64,000 nt of DNA, taken from Apus apus (Eukaryota; Chordata; Aves; Apodiformes; Apodidae). The stretch is taken from positions 142,648,858 to 142,712,857 of the forward strand of contig NC_067282.1 of assembly GCF_020740795.1 (NCBI RefSeq). The letters run 5' to 3'. A program made the position numbers and the translations under genes. The notes beneath the pieces were generated by a model. The model made no database searches. It saw nothing but the letters and a program-made list of their open reading frames with translations, and was not told the origin of the DNA. This document shows positions 40,101-52,100 of the stretch, piece by piece. The stretch's first letter is position 1, and every line of letters starts with the position of its first letter.

Positions 40101-43100
40101 TTCTCATTCACCTTGGTGTGCAGCTTGCCTCTTTTCTCTCCCACTTTCCAAGTTTTGTCATCACTTTTGGGTGATGTGTACACTCAACAAAGACAGCAAA
40201 GGGTCTCCTGCTGCTGTGATGCTTCCTTCCATCAGAATTCTGTCTTGCTCAGCCAACTTTCTGGGAATCTGTCAGCCTGTCTTTAAACCTGGTCTGATTT
40301 TAGAGGGTTTTTTTTTCAGATGCTGCCTAATCCTTAGCATATAGAGATGATAAAAATCACAACTCTTTTTTTGATGTTGTGGAGAGTTTGGAGACACTCA
40401 TAGAAATACACATTGCCAGGGCTGACAGGCAAAGGCCAGTGCACTGAATGTGAGATCCCTAATGCCTCAGATCTTTTTCCCATGGGAGTAAGAGAACAGG
40501 AATTTTTTTCCTCCATTATTAGACACAGATGCAGCAGAGGAGGTCTTTCTGTAGGCACCTGAATGTGAGATTTATCAGAAGAGTTACAAGGAAAGAGCGG
40601 GAAGTGATCTGCTCTGTGACTGCAGATGGGATAGGGGACATGGGGCAAGCAAGGGAGGCAGTGAGGTGGTAGGAGGTATTCCTGGGACATGGTGTGGGTT
40701 TTGGAGAGAGTTGCCTCTGAAACGGAGAGGAGCTTGAGGCAGAAGGACAAGGGCTTTAAGAGAAAGGAGAAACAAAATCCCAAGTTGGAGGTGAGGTGCA
40801 GGGGACTTGACTGCAAAAAGATTTTGGATGGGTTAAGAGAACATGAAAGCTTGAATCAAAGCAGCTGAAAGATTGGCTTTAATATCTGCTTAGATCAAAA
40901 AATAAAATCTCCATGGATTAAGAGATAATCCAGTAGATAGATTTAATCTGCCACATGTATTATTTCCCCAAATACAAGCATTGGGAGGGGAAGGTTGGTT
41001 TGGCTCATTGCCCAGGATTTGCAGGCAGGTGATATATTCTCCTTTCTTCTGCAGGCCCCGTTCTTGCTTGTCCTGAAGCCTGCATCCTGCCCAGAGGGAG
41101 GGGCTGTCACTGAACACCTCCTGCTTCTTGGCAACTCCAAAGTCACTTTGAATCTAACTGAAGTCGTTTCTCAAGCAGAAAAGAGCACAGAGAGGAAAAT
41201 AAGACGGCAGTGACTAATAGGGTATGCATGGGGTGGGTTCAGATGCTGATGGTGTTTTTGGCTGTCTAAATGCAGGCTTCTGAGGGCTATTTTATTAACA
41301 CTTAAACCTCCTGCCCTGACTGCAGTTGCATTTCAAACAAACACCACTCAGTAACATGCTCCTTCTGAAATGGAGGTTGAGATCTGAATGCCAGTTTGCC
41401 CCTGAAATCATTGGCAACAGCCCTCTCCATCCACTCCCGTTTCCTTTCTTTACAAACATCAAGTTGAATCCTTGGAGTAAGCTAAGTTTCCACTGCAGTA
41501 CAAATACTCAAGTTGCTGGAGGATACATGGACAAGAGGCTGGGTTTTTTCCATGTATTTTTTCAGTATCAATATGGTACATTGTATCTTCTAACTAACAC
41601 ATGCAGCTGTATCTTGAACTGTACATGCATAATAGTCATGCATTTTTTTGAGCCTGTACATGTGATGGAATTTGAATTAGTTGGATTGAGGGCATTTAAT
41701 TTTTTTCATAGTTAACTTGCTCAGCAACAAATAAATTGATTCTGTAGAGTGGTGTGTATTCCTTCTGTGTTGTGGGCCTGCATCACCTAAAGTGAAGGTT
41801 TTTGGCAGATCTCCTAAGGCCTGTGCGATTTGGCCTGTCAGATCCTGGAGTAGGAGATCACAGGAGAAAGTACAAGGTACCTCAGAGAAGAGGCATCATT
41901 GTTTGAAATACCTGAGCTGGGACTGGACGGCTTCCCCAGCTTGTGCTGGGAGCGGGCTGTCAGCCTGATACTGTCCTTTTATGAGTGAATGTAGTCACTC
42001 TCAATTATATTTGGTGGACAGTAGGGATGATTGAAACTATAGATATCTTTCCTCTTTCCCTTCTGGATGCACCATTGCTGTTGGAGCTGGAGCACAGTAG
42101 TTGCTGGTCACGTTCTGTTTTTAGGGATGCTTCCTTTTTAAGACAGGTTCCAGCAAACCTTAAATGAGAAAGATGTATGCAGCACTGTGGGCTGAGAGGT
42201 GCTTTACTTTTCTGTTCTTACCCTGATGCTGTCCATGTACTACTCTAGCACCGAGAAGCATTTTGTGATAGTCAGTGCACTGCCTGTGTGTGGTGGGGGT
42301 GTAAAGGGAGGTGTGGCACTGTTCTTCTGTGGAACCTGGTGTCTTAGAGACGAGTTAAATGTGGACATGTTTATGTTTGAAAGGTAAGGATAACTGGGAT
42401 TCCTCAAAAACTCCTTTGCTTCTCCACAACTAGCAATAGAGTGAGTATGGGAAGGGAGAAGTAGTTGATCCCTGGTGAAGCACTGGAGATAACATGGGGC
42501 AGGAAGGGAAGTTTGGGGAGTGTTTGAGTGCCTCACTTGACCCACTCACATTCATGGAGTGGAAGGGAGGAGAACTGTTACTGGTTTCCAGGCCTGAGCT
42601 TGCATAACTGTTTGATTAACACTGAGAGAGAAACATGTGCCTTGTCCACTCCTGAGAGTTGTGTCTGGGAGTCAGCAGGGTGCTGACTAAAAGGCAGTTG
42701 ATCTCTTGCTTTTATTTGGAGCTTCAGGAAGGCTTAGTTGAGCTCTTTTAGAAGAGGGGTATACTCACAGGTGAGAGGGAAAATTGCATCATTGATTTGA
42801 GGGAGAGAAGCAAAGCAGAAATAAATGAACAATTTTTTCAGCTTTGAAGACAGTAAAAATAGTCAGATGCTCCCAGGAGCAGTACTGGAAAGAGTGTCAA
42901 TCAATAAAATCATGAAACATCTAGAAAAGAGGTGAACTGTGAGGTGGGAAAATTTGTTGTGGAGAGCAGTTAGGGAAGCCTTAGGTCCTTCAGAGGCATC
43001 TCACAGTTTAACAAAAGGCAATGGGACAGCCCTATGACACATGAAATTTGCTGCAGACAGGTGCTAGGAAATGCACGCTGAAAGGAACAACAGAAACTAC

Positions 43101-46100
43101 TCTGAGAACTCATCAAGTGTATAAGTGATGTGGACTTACTCCACTGAGACAGAGGGAGGGAGTGGGAAGGAAATCATGAACAGATTTGTACTTAGTGTTG
43201 GTACAAAATACAAGCTGTTAGGCTGTGTTTAAAATAAAAGGATGGGGAAATGGAGAATAATTCCAAGAGGGAGAATCTCATGAGGTTCAGTTTTGCTCAT
43301 CTCCCACTCCACAAAGAATAAAGCAGAAACAGGCTGTGTGCTCTCCTCCCATATGTATAAGGAAGGATTTTCATACCTCCAGGAAGAGGGGAGCATGGTT
43401 ATAAACAAACAGAAACACTTAAAGCTGTTTAGAGAAAGAAGTAGGGCTCTGTCAGAATGATACAAGGTGAATAGGCTGCTTGAGCTTGCTGTTTTTTCAC
43501 TACCTACAATGGGGGGGGCTTTAGTGAAGTCCATTTCTGTGCTGTAATAGGGAATGTGCTGTACAGAGTGGAAGTACTTGAGAAGATGGATTTGGTGCCA
43601 TTCGAAAATGGGAATCATGGATCACTGCTCATGTCAAATTTGTTAAAAGGCATTATACAGACAGAGCAGGGAAAACAGCATGGGAGCTCTCTACTCAGAA
43701 GTAAAGAGGGACTTTTGGCAAAATTTAAAGACAATACCTGAGATTGATTTTTACAGGCACAAGATGATCCAACAGAACTCAGTGCTACAAAACATTGCTG
43801 AAGTTAAATGCTGTCTCTCCTAATAGGTTTGTATAGCCATAAAAACATTCTTTGCTGCCTTCATTAGAGAGGTGAAGATTCAAAACAGTTTTCAGATTTT
43901 GAGCTTGAAGCTAAGGAGAACCTGCTAGTTAGGCATGGGGCAGGAAGGTCTCTTCTGAGAAGGTGATTCCGTAGTTACCTGTAGTTGATCTCTGGTCCCA
44001 GTGTCCCTCGTAGCCTCTGGTTGAACCTGTGTGACAGCTCCTGCAGCATGGTAGCAACCATGCATGACACAGTGGCTGTAAGGTGTCTTCTGTAAGCTTT
44101 GTGGGAAAGGACTATGTCCATGCAGTGAACGCAGAGGTACTTAACCAGTGACTGCTGTCCCCTGCTGCCACAGAGTGCTTTCCACCTCAGTCCCAAAGCA
44201 TTTGATGCTGATCTAGTTATGTAAAAATTATGTGAGTTATCATGCTTTATTGCTCCAAATGAGGACCTAATGTTGTTTGACTGATGTGGAAACCAAGTCA
44301 CAAAGCTGAGAAGAAACAACAAAGAAGTCATGCAATGAAGTGCTGGTGTAGTAGAGGACAGGATGAGCCTTGTGAGTCTTGAACTCTACTCATTAGCATA
44401 TGTTGCCTTTCATTTTTAAAAAGTAATTTAAATTAAAAATATGTTGACAGTTGATAACTGTCTGTGGCTTTGTCAGCAGTACCTGCAGAGAGGCCTAGAA
44501 CTTGTGGCACTCTGGTGTTGCAAAAAAGCTGCATTTCTTCATTTTTCTGTCCTGTGCCTCAAACAGCTGCAGGAACTTTGTGTTGTGAGTCATGGACTAG
44601 ATCTACCTTCATGTTGGAGCACATAAAGCTCTCAATGGGACCAAGACAACTGAATCCCAACCAGCACTATTTTGCCCTATGAAACAATCCAGTCCACTGA
44701 GATTCACATCCTTCCCTGAGGGCCTGGGTACTGGCTGTTGCCAAGAAGTCTCTGGATTCTTCATCTTAAGAAAAGTGCTTGCTTCCTTTGCTTCCTAGGA
44801 TCTCTCAGCGGGTGGAGACCAGCTGGGCACAGCTTCAGACAATCAGTGAGAGAGTCACGCTCGCTCAAGCAAAAATTGAGAAGATAAAGGGCAGCAAGAA
44901 GGCTATTAAGGTAGTGACTTACGTGAAGGCTGCATGGCAACCCTTCTTCCTGCCAGTTTCTCTCTCTGCTGCTGATGCAAGCTTTAGAGAAGAACGGGTG
45001 CTTGGCTGCTGCAGCTGCTTCCAGCTCATGTCTCCATGCCTTGCTGCTGAGCAGGGTTGGGATGAGAATCCCTTTCCTGACTTGGCCCACTGATGATTTT
45101 TAGACCTGTGAGCCACACAGCTTCAGGTCTTATGAAGTCTATACAGGTTCCTGCCCCAGCTGCTTCCTGAAAAAGAGAAATGTCATGTACTGAGCTAAGC
45201 CAAACACCCTTGGACTTCAGGCATTTTGGCTGTTTGAATGAAAGCTGCTGTTAAAGACCCTCCCCTTAGTGCATCTTAATCCCATTAAGCCATGTAAAAC
45301 TGGTGAAAGTCCTTCTTTCCCTATCCTTACTCCATTTTTTACAGTATTTCCAATTCCCTGCCGATAGAAACCTTTTTGCTACTGATCTCCTAGTGCTTTT
45401 ATATACAGAGAAGCTCTGACATTTCCAGTTTCCAAAATGACAGCCCATGCATGTTTGGGTCTGTGCAGATAGCCCATAGCAGGGCTTAGGAGGTTGACTC
45501 CAAGGCTGTCCAATGGCACTGCCAGATGGTGTGCTTGCTCCAACCCGCATGATTCTGCATTGTAGGATTGCCTAGTTGGTGGGATTTTTCAGTTCCTCCT
45601 TGTTTCTCCACAGGTGTTTTCCAGTGCCAAGTATCCAGCCCCTGAACGGCTGCAGGAGTACAGTTCAATTTTTGCTGGTGCAGAAGACCCAGCTAATCAG
45701 AAATGGCCAAGACACAAGATTCAGAGCAAACACCGAATGCTGGATGAGAAAGCTCTGCAGGTAAGGAGAAGGAGAACAGACCTTGAGATGAACAAGCAAA
45801 AGGGAGCTGAGAGGCTGATAGTCTTTTAGATCAAGTAGACCAGGGCTTTAGGATATAGGCTGGGAGCAGAACATCTTTTTCGCTTGGCCAGTTGGTGGGT
45901 GTGTGTGAGGCCAAGCTGGGAAGCTTGCGGAGTTGCCAGTTTGAGAGGGCCATGTCATTACAAGACCTTGGCTGGATGGTTGAGTGCTCTGTGTAGCTGT
46001 TGGCTGCCAGCTCTCCAGAGCAGTTCCATTTCCTGAAATGCTACTGTTTCCTGCAGTCGTGCTGGTGGGTGCTGCTGGCTGGGCTCAAGGCTTTGGCTCT

Positions 46101-49100
46101 GCATAGCAAGGCAGCTGAGATCAGGGTCAAAATTGTTTGAAAAATAGTTTCTGAAGGCTCTAATATAAGCAATGGTGAGAAGGAAATGGTAAAAGTGCTT
46201 GTGACTGTGTCAGGAGAAAATTGAGTCATTAGAGCATTTTTCTTTTCCAGGAAAGCATGACACAGGTATTGCCCTTCCCATGTTCCCAGCTAAGTTTTAC
46301 ATCTTGGGGGAAAGGTTGCTTTGCTTCTTTACATCTTTTATTTCTACTTTGCTCCTCCTTTGCTTTGTGCTCAGTTATTGTAGGTTGCAGGCCCTTCAGA
46401 GGAGCTGAAACTCTCAGTACCCAGCACAGGTGGTACTTCCAGGCGTGCCCATAGCACAGATGTCTGCAGCTGGTGGTGTTGAAAGAGGTCCTGAAGTACT
46501 GATTCCATTTTAGCCTATGGATTGTGTGGCAGTAAGCAGCTTCTTAGGAGTAGTAGACGTCCTCTTCCTGGCAAGTTAGGGATCAGCCTGACAACTTCCC
46601 TTCTCTCCATCTCTAAAGAGACTTCCTACCTCATCCTTGTGTGCCTTGGCCCAAAAATAAAGCTGCTACTGAAAAATTTATCATGCTAAACTTTCCTGAG
46701 ATTTAATGGACCCGAGACCTCACACAATGAGGTAGTCATGAATATTTCAGCCAGGCCAGGGAAGCAGGGTTGCTGGCCAAATGGACAGCTGACAAACTCG
46801 AGCACGGTTCGTGCTTCCTTTGAGCCCTGGCAGTGGCACAGGGCAGGGCTGTGTGGGACCTGCTGCTGGCTGGCCAGGGGAGGTCAGTGATGGTTGTGCT
46901 GTCTGGCTGGTGGCCCCATCTCACCAGCATGTGGGGGGAGCAGAGGCAGGTGGTGGTGCTGAATGATGGAGGGGCCTGTGCCAGGAGCAGCTGATGTGCT
47001 GAATCAGGCACTGTGTGGCTGAGCTCTGACCACATTCCAGGGGGACAGGCCCTTCTTGGCCTTGATGGAATACAGAGCCTGATGTGCCTTGCAGTAATGA
47101 AATGTGACAGAGGGAAGTTCAATGTTTGCGTTTGTGCCCTCCTCAATTATTCAGGGCTTTCAGCAGAGGCTTGCTGCCTGTTTTCACTTCTAATGAGAGC
47201 CTCTTTGATGGGAGCAGTTGCAGTGGCCTTTGCTGCCTTCACTTGGGCCTGCACACAACTCACCAGGAAAGCAAACTCTGCTCTTGTCAGTTTGAGGGTA
47301 AGTGGTGGCAGCCTGTGCTCAGTGCTTAGGTTTGTGCTCTGGAGGGAAAGCAGCTGAGTTGGAAATGTGCGTGGTTCTGCAGCTTATTTTAAAATGCTTC
47401 CCTCCTGGGAAATTCTCATTACCACCTCCACACCCCACACAACACTGTTTAGGTTGGTAAGGTAAGCATTGATGGCTAAGAGTGCCAGAAACAGTCCTTC
47501 TGGTAAGCCTGGAAAGACACTTGCTTTGCACATTGCCATGGTAGCAGCTAGGCAGGGTTGAACAACATGATGGCTTGTGGGGCTTCTCAGGCTCTGGACA
47601 CTGCCTTTGCAGTGGGATCTGTGTCCAGGTGCTCCAAGTGCCCCTCGGGAGGCTGGAAGATGAGGTGGGAGACATAGTTTGCCTGGACTTAGGAAGAGGC
47701 CCACTGCTGGAGTAACCTCGCAAGGCTTCAAAAATGTCATTAAGTTGGCATGTTCTTATGCCTCCACACAGGCATGAGCAGGCTGAACTGGGTTTTTGGC
47801 ACTTGCTCATCTTCAACTGCTTTTCCAGCTAGACTCATCACACCGGTGGCTTGGGGGAAATGGGATTTCTGGTGTATCAGCCCAATTCCCTTTGTAAGAG
47901 TGTTTGCTTAATTAAACTTAGGAACCAAGGTGACTTTATATGTTTTAACTATAGGCTGTGAGGGAGAAAATTTCCTGGAAATGTAGCATCCTTTGAGTTG
48001 TGATGCTGCCAGGTGTCAAACCCCAGGCTGGGATGTTTGAGCATTCAAGCACACTCCACACCTTCAGTATGTCTTAAGTTGCTGAACTTTTGACTTAATG
48101 CCTCAGTGTCCCTATAAGAAAACTCATATTTAAATGGCATGTTAACTTTTGGAATTCATAGTTGCAGGATATTATTACCAGTAGGTAGCTGTTCTAAATT
48201 TCAAATCAGATCTAGGTAGTTGAATTAAGACTAGTATTTTGGTGGCATTTAAACTAATAAGATTATGCAGAGCGTCACATTTCAGAGTAATACTCATGCT
48301 TAGTGCATTTATAACTGCCTGAGATAAGACTTAAAATTAAATGTAGGTAATGGTTGGTTTCTCACTCTGCCCTTACAGTGGCACACAGTCTTCCAGCACT
48401 AATTGAAATCTACAAAGAGAGAATTAGAAAAAAATATATATATGACTTGAGGGCTAAGTGTGTGTGAACAGTACTAGCAAAAACGTCAGTACTCCCTCAT
48501 GCTTAAAAAATTAAACATTGGGAAACAAATATTAATGTTCAAAAAATCCTTTATTTCTGAATCTTTGCTTCTGTGGTCTATAAATAAAAATGTATATGTT
48601 TTTGACTACCTGCTGCTGTAATTGTTCAAGATGTGTATTTCAGTGTATTTTTCACAAGTTGGAATGTGTTATTTGGTGAGGAAAAAACTTAGATCAAAAC
48701 CTCCCAAGTCTTTTTTTACAGCATTTTATAGACTCGGAGCATCATACAAACTCTTAGTGGATTAACTGAGCTGTGACTAAGCCATTTCCCCAGATTTCTG
48801 GCTACCAAATTCAAGACTGAAATTTCAATCAGCAGGAACTGCTTATGTTGCTGAGATGTCACCTTAAAGCTGAATGGAAGTCTCCATTTCCTCCATACAA
48901 GCACAAAGAGGGAAGAAGGACTTGGAGAATGGGATCCAGCAGGGATGTTGGATGTAGTGAGGCAGTAGGAGGCTGTGTACAGTATTTGAAGTGACCTGTT
49001 TGGACATCTTCTAGTGACAGAAGATGACAGTGTGACCAGTTATTTAAAATGACAAAGTGTCCTGGTTAGTGCTCTGGTTTATTTTGGTCTGAACACTTAA

Positions 49101-52100
49101 CACCTCACTGCTGCCAGGCTGCTGCTTGTCCTAGTTTGTGTGGAAAGAACCGGAGCTGTGAAGGGGTTGAAGAATGGTGTGGGGAGGGATGTGGGGTGGA
49201 GGTTTGTCCATCCTGGGCTGTCTCTGTGTTCCCCTACAGCAAAGCTTGGTGTGGGCACTGAGCTTCATCCCCCAGAGCATGTGACAGCGGGCACTGTCAC
49301 GCTAGCTGAAGCACTGGTCTGATCACGGATGGCAATTCCTGTGCTCTATAAAAGTCAAGCAGTTCAGAAGTAATAAGTCCTTTTCTAAAGGGAGCTCTAT
49401 ATATTATGCATGAAGTTTTAGAACTGAGAGAGAGGAGATTTCAGTTCATTAGAGTTGAAAACTCCTGTAAATCCCTCAGGCTTTGCAAAACCATCTGGCA
49501 CACGTTCTTCCCTGCACACTCCCTTCTGCCTGATCTCTTGCCTACTGCAGACACTCTTGTTTTTTCCTAACCTCTTTTTCCTTTGCCTTTCCTGCATGCC
49601 CCACCAGTGGGATCACGTCCTCTTAAAACATCAACTGAAGGCAGCAGAGGGGAGCATAATTATAGATGTTTATGGGACTTTGCCTGCATGAAGTTGTCTA
49701 GTAGTTGGAGACACTAGCTTTTAGACTCTCACACTTCATGCCTGATTCTGGTTATAGAGCCCAAGTGGTGGTTTTATTTTGCCAGACCCTTGCCACAGCA
49801 ACACCTGTTCAATGTGACCCATCCATGGCACCAAAAGCACATGTCATGAGTCTGAACTGCTAAAATTTGTCATGAGGGTGGGGCTGCAACGTTACCCATG
49901 TATTTCCTTGCTCAAAGGGAGGAGAAGAGGGAGCAGTAGAGTTCCCAGACCATGCAGTGGATCCAGCAGTGTGGGTTGTGGTGGCTGGGGAGAACTGTCT
50001 CAGCAGCTCTGGTTTTAGCATCTTATCACCTATTATCTGTCTTCTTGCAGGAAAAGCTCAAGTACTTCCCTGTTTGTGTGAACACCAAAATTCACCAGGA
50101 GGATGATGCAGAAGAAGGCCTTGGCAGCCTCCCCAGGAACATCAGCTCCCTCAGCTCGCTGCTGCTCTTCAATACCACTGAGAACTTGTGAGAGCTGGAG
50201 CAGCACCATGCTGCTCACCTGCCCCTGCTTCTCATAGGAGCTTTCTCCTCCCTGGGGGCAGCTTGCTTTGCTGAGGGTCTTACATATCAGGCTCCTAACA
50301 GGATAGGGTTTAGCACTTCTCTGTTAGCTTCCAGCTAGGAACCCTGTCTTCCTCACTCTTCCCGTTGCGTGGAAGGAATTGTTTTGTCTGACCTGATCTT
50401 CCACTCTCCTGCTTTCAACCCAATTTTGCACTTCCTTCCCCTACTTAGGTTTTCCTGTCACTCCCCTGTAATTCTTCTCCAGCCTTGAGAGCTGCTGTTA
50501 ACCCTGCCCTTCCCTGCTCCATGTGCCAGCCCAGGTACTGCTCCTTCTCCTGATGATTCCTCACAGCAGCACTTTACCACCCTCGCTGCTTTAAGGTCTC
50601 TTGCCTCCCCCACTGCAGTTCCCTTTCCCATTGGGCTTTGCCTCATGATTTCTTCTTCTCTTCATATTAAAGAGCTTCTTTAAACCCTTCTTGAGCTTTC
50701 AACCAATGGACCCCCTCTTTCTTACCCTGAGCCATGGGTTATTTCCCCTCTTTGTCTTTCCTCCTGGACCTTGAGTGACAAGTCACCAGAAGAGACTGGC
50801 ATCTTGCTGCAGCCTGTAGGACTGTTTCAGGGCAGGTGGTGGGAGGGGGAGAGCTTAATAATGATGGCAGTTCAGTGGGGCTTTGCTTCGGGAGGAATGT
50901 GGAGCCTGCATTGACAGGGTGAAGAGCTGATCAACTCCTGGTTGTGGAGGCATGGGAAAAAAGGGCTAAAAGAAGGCCAAACATCTTCCACCTTTGTGAG
51001 TGAGTCAGGAAGTCTCCACCTCCAGGGTCTTCTTGGTTACACTGTTTCTTTTGGCCTTAGCCAAAAGATGGCAGCATCACTGAAGTACTTGTCCTCTGCT
51101 GTTAGGTACAAGAAGTATGTTTTCCTAGATCCTCTGGCTGGAGCAGTGACAAAGACCCATGTGGCTCTGGAAACAGAAACAGAAGAGAAGCTCTTTGATG
51201 CTCCTCTCTCCATCACCAAAAGGGGACAGCTGGACCGACAGGTGAGATGCAGCTGTGGGGCTGCAGCTATTTCCCCTTTGGAAGATTGTGCTCAGTTCCC
51301 TGAGAGGAGAGAGCTTCTGTAGGTTGGAGAGCAGGTAGAAGAATGGCCCATCATGGGGCTGCAGAGTATCTCACTTCTCAGAAGGACCTTGCCTGTTTTT
51401 GTGCTTGAAGTCCTGGTGTGAGCTTGATGGCTGGGACAGAACCCTCAAACTTGGCAGGTGTTTCTCTCTGGTCAAGCCTTTGCAGAGCAGTGTGAGAAGA
51501 GTAACTCAGTCCTGCTTCAGCTTGCTGATAGACCTTGGGGGTGTAGAGGAGTTTGGAGGCTCCATCACATGATCATCCCCCTTGTGCTAACTCCTGAGCC
51601 TCATGAGGAACCTGAGGGTGAGATGCCACTGCTAGGAGGTGCCTGGGAGGAGGTACGATCCCCATCATTCCTGCTGGGAATGGGCACCTGCTGGTGCAAA
51701 GAGAAGGGCAGCCAGCCTGAGCAAAGGAGCAATTTGCTCATCACATTGGATCAGAGGAGGTAGCAGTGCAGCCTTTATTCACAGTGCACCGTCAGTACTG
51801 TTTTGCCTGTGTGATAAACACAAAACCAAACCTCTGTAACAAGTTGGTGGTGCTTCTTCTGCATCCTAATCTCAGAAATGGTTCAGGCACCATTCTCTCG
51901 TGGGAGACAAGGGACTGGCTTGATGTAGGCTGCAGAAGTTGATGCATGCAATGTTCAGAGAAGAGAGTTCACTTGCAAGAAACTAGGAAGGGTGAGTCCT
52001 GCACCTCTTCTTCCTCCTGTAGCTTGCCTTTTCCAGGCTTGGTCTGCAAGGAATAGCCTCTGAGCACAGGGAGCTGCCACAGGACAGTAGCACAGAGTTG

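Larger units (their letters stand above)
25102..44798 (+). other. WASHC1: WASHC1 intron 2, 19.7 kb
   Basis: This single intron exceeds the rest of the coding gene (about 10 kb from 44799 to 55014). I find a CR1 copy (37371-37738), a T17 run (26295-26311), a (CAA)5 run (39739-39753) and no recognisable exon. The longest open frames (28228-28641 on +, 137 codons; 40334-40816 on -, 160 codons; 41326-41715 on +, 129 codons; 43229-43618 on -, 129 codons) show no domain, repeat-protein or conserved pattern and look like chance frames. Regulatory elements or non-coding RNAs cannot be judged from sequence alone. Confidence 0.85.

Noticed and set aside
46736..47146. 136-codon minus-strand frame in WASHC1 intron 4
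   Set aside because: GC-richer stretch, no domain, no splice context; likely chance.
49060..49140. LTR-like fragment (tgtcctggtt... and tgtcctagtttg)
   Set aside because: It has a vague resemblance to avian LTR starts but no matching end, inverted repeat or target duplication.
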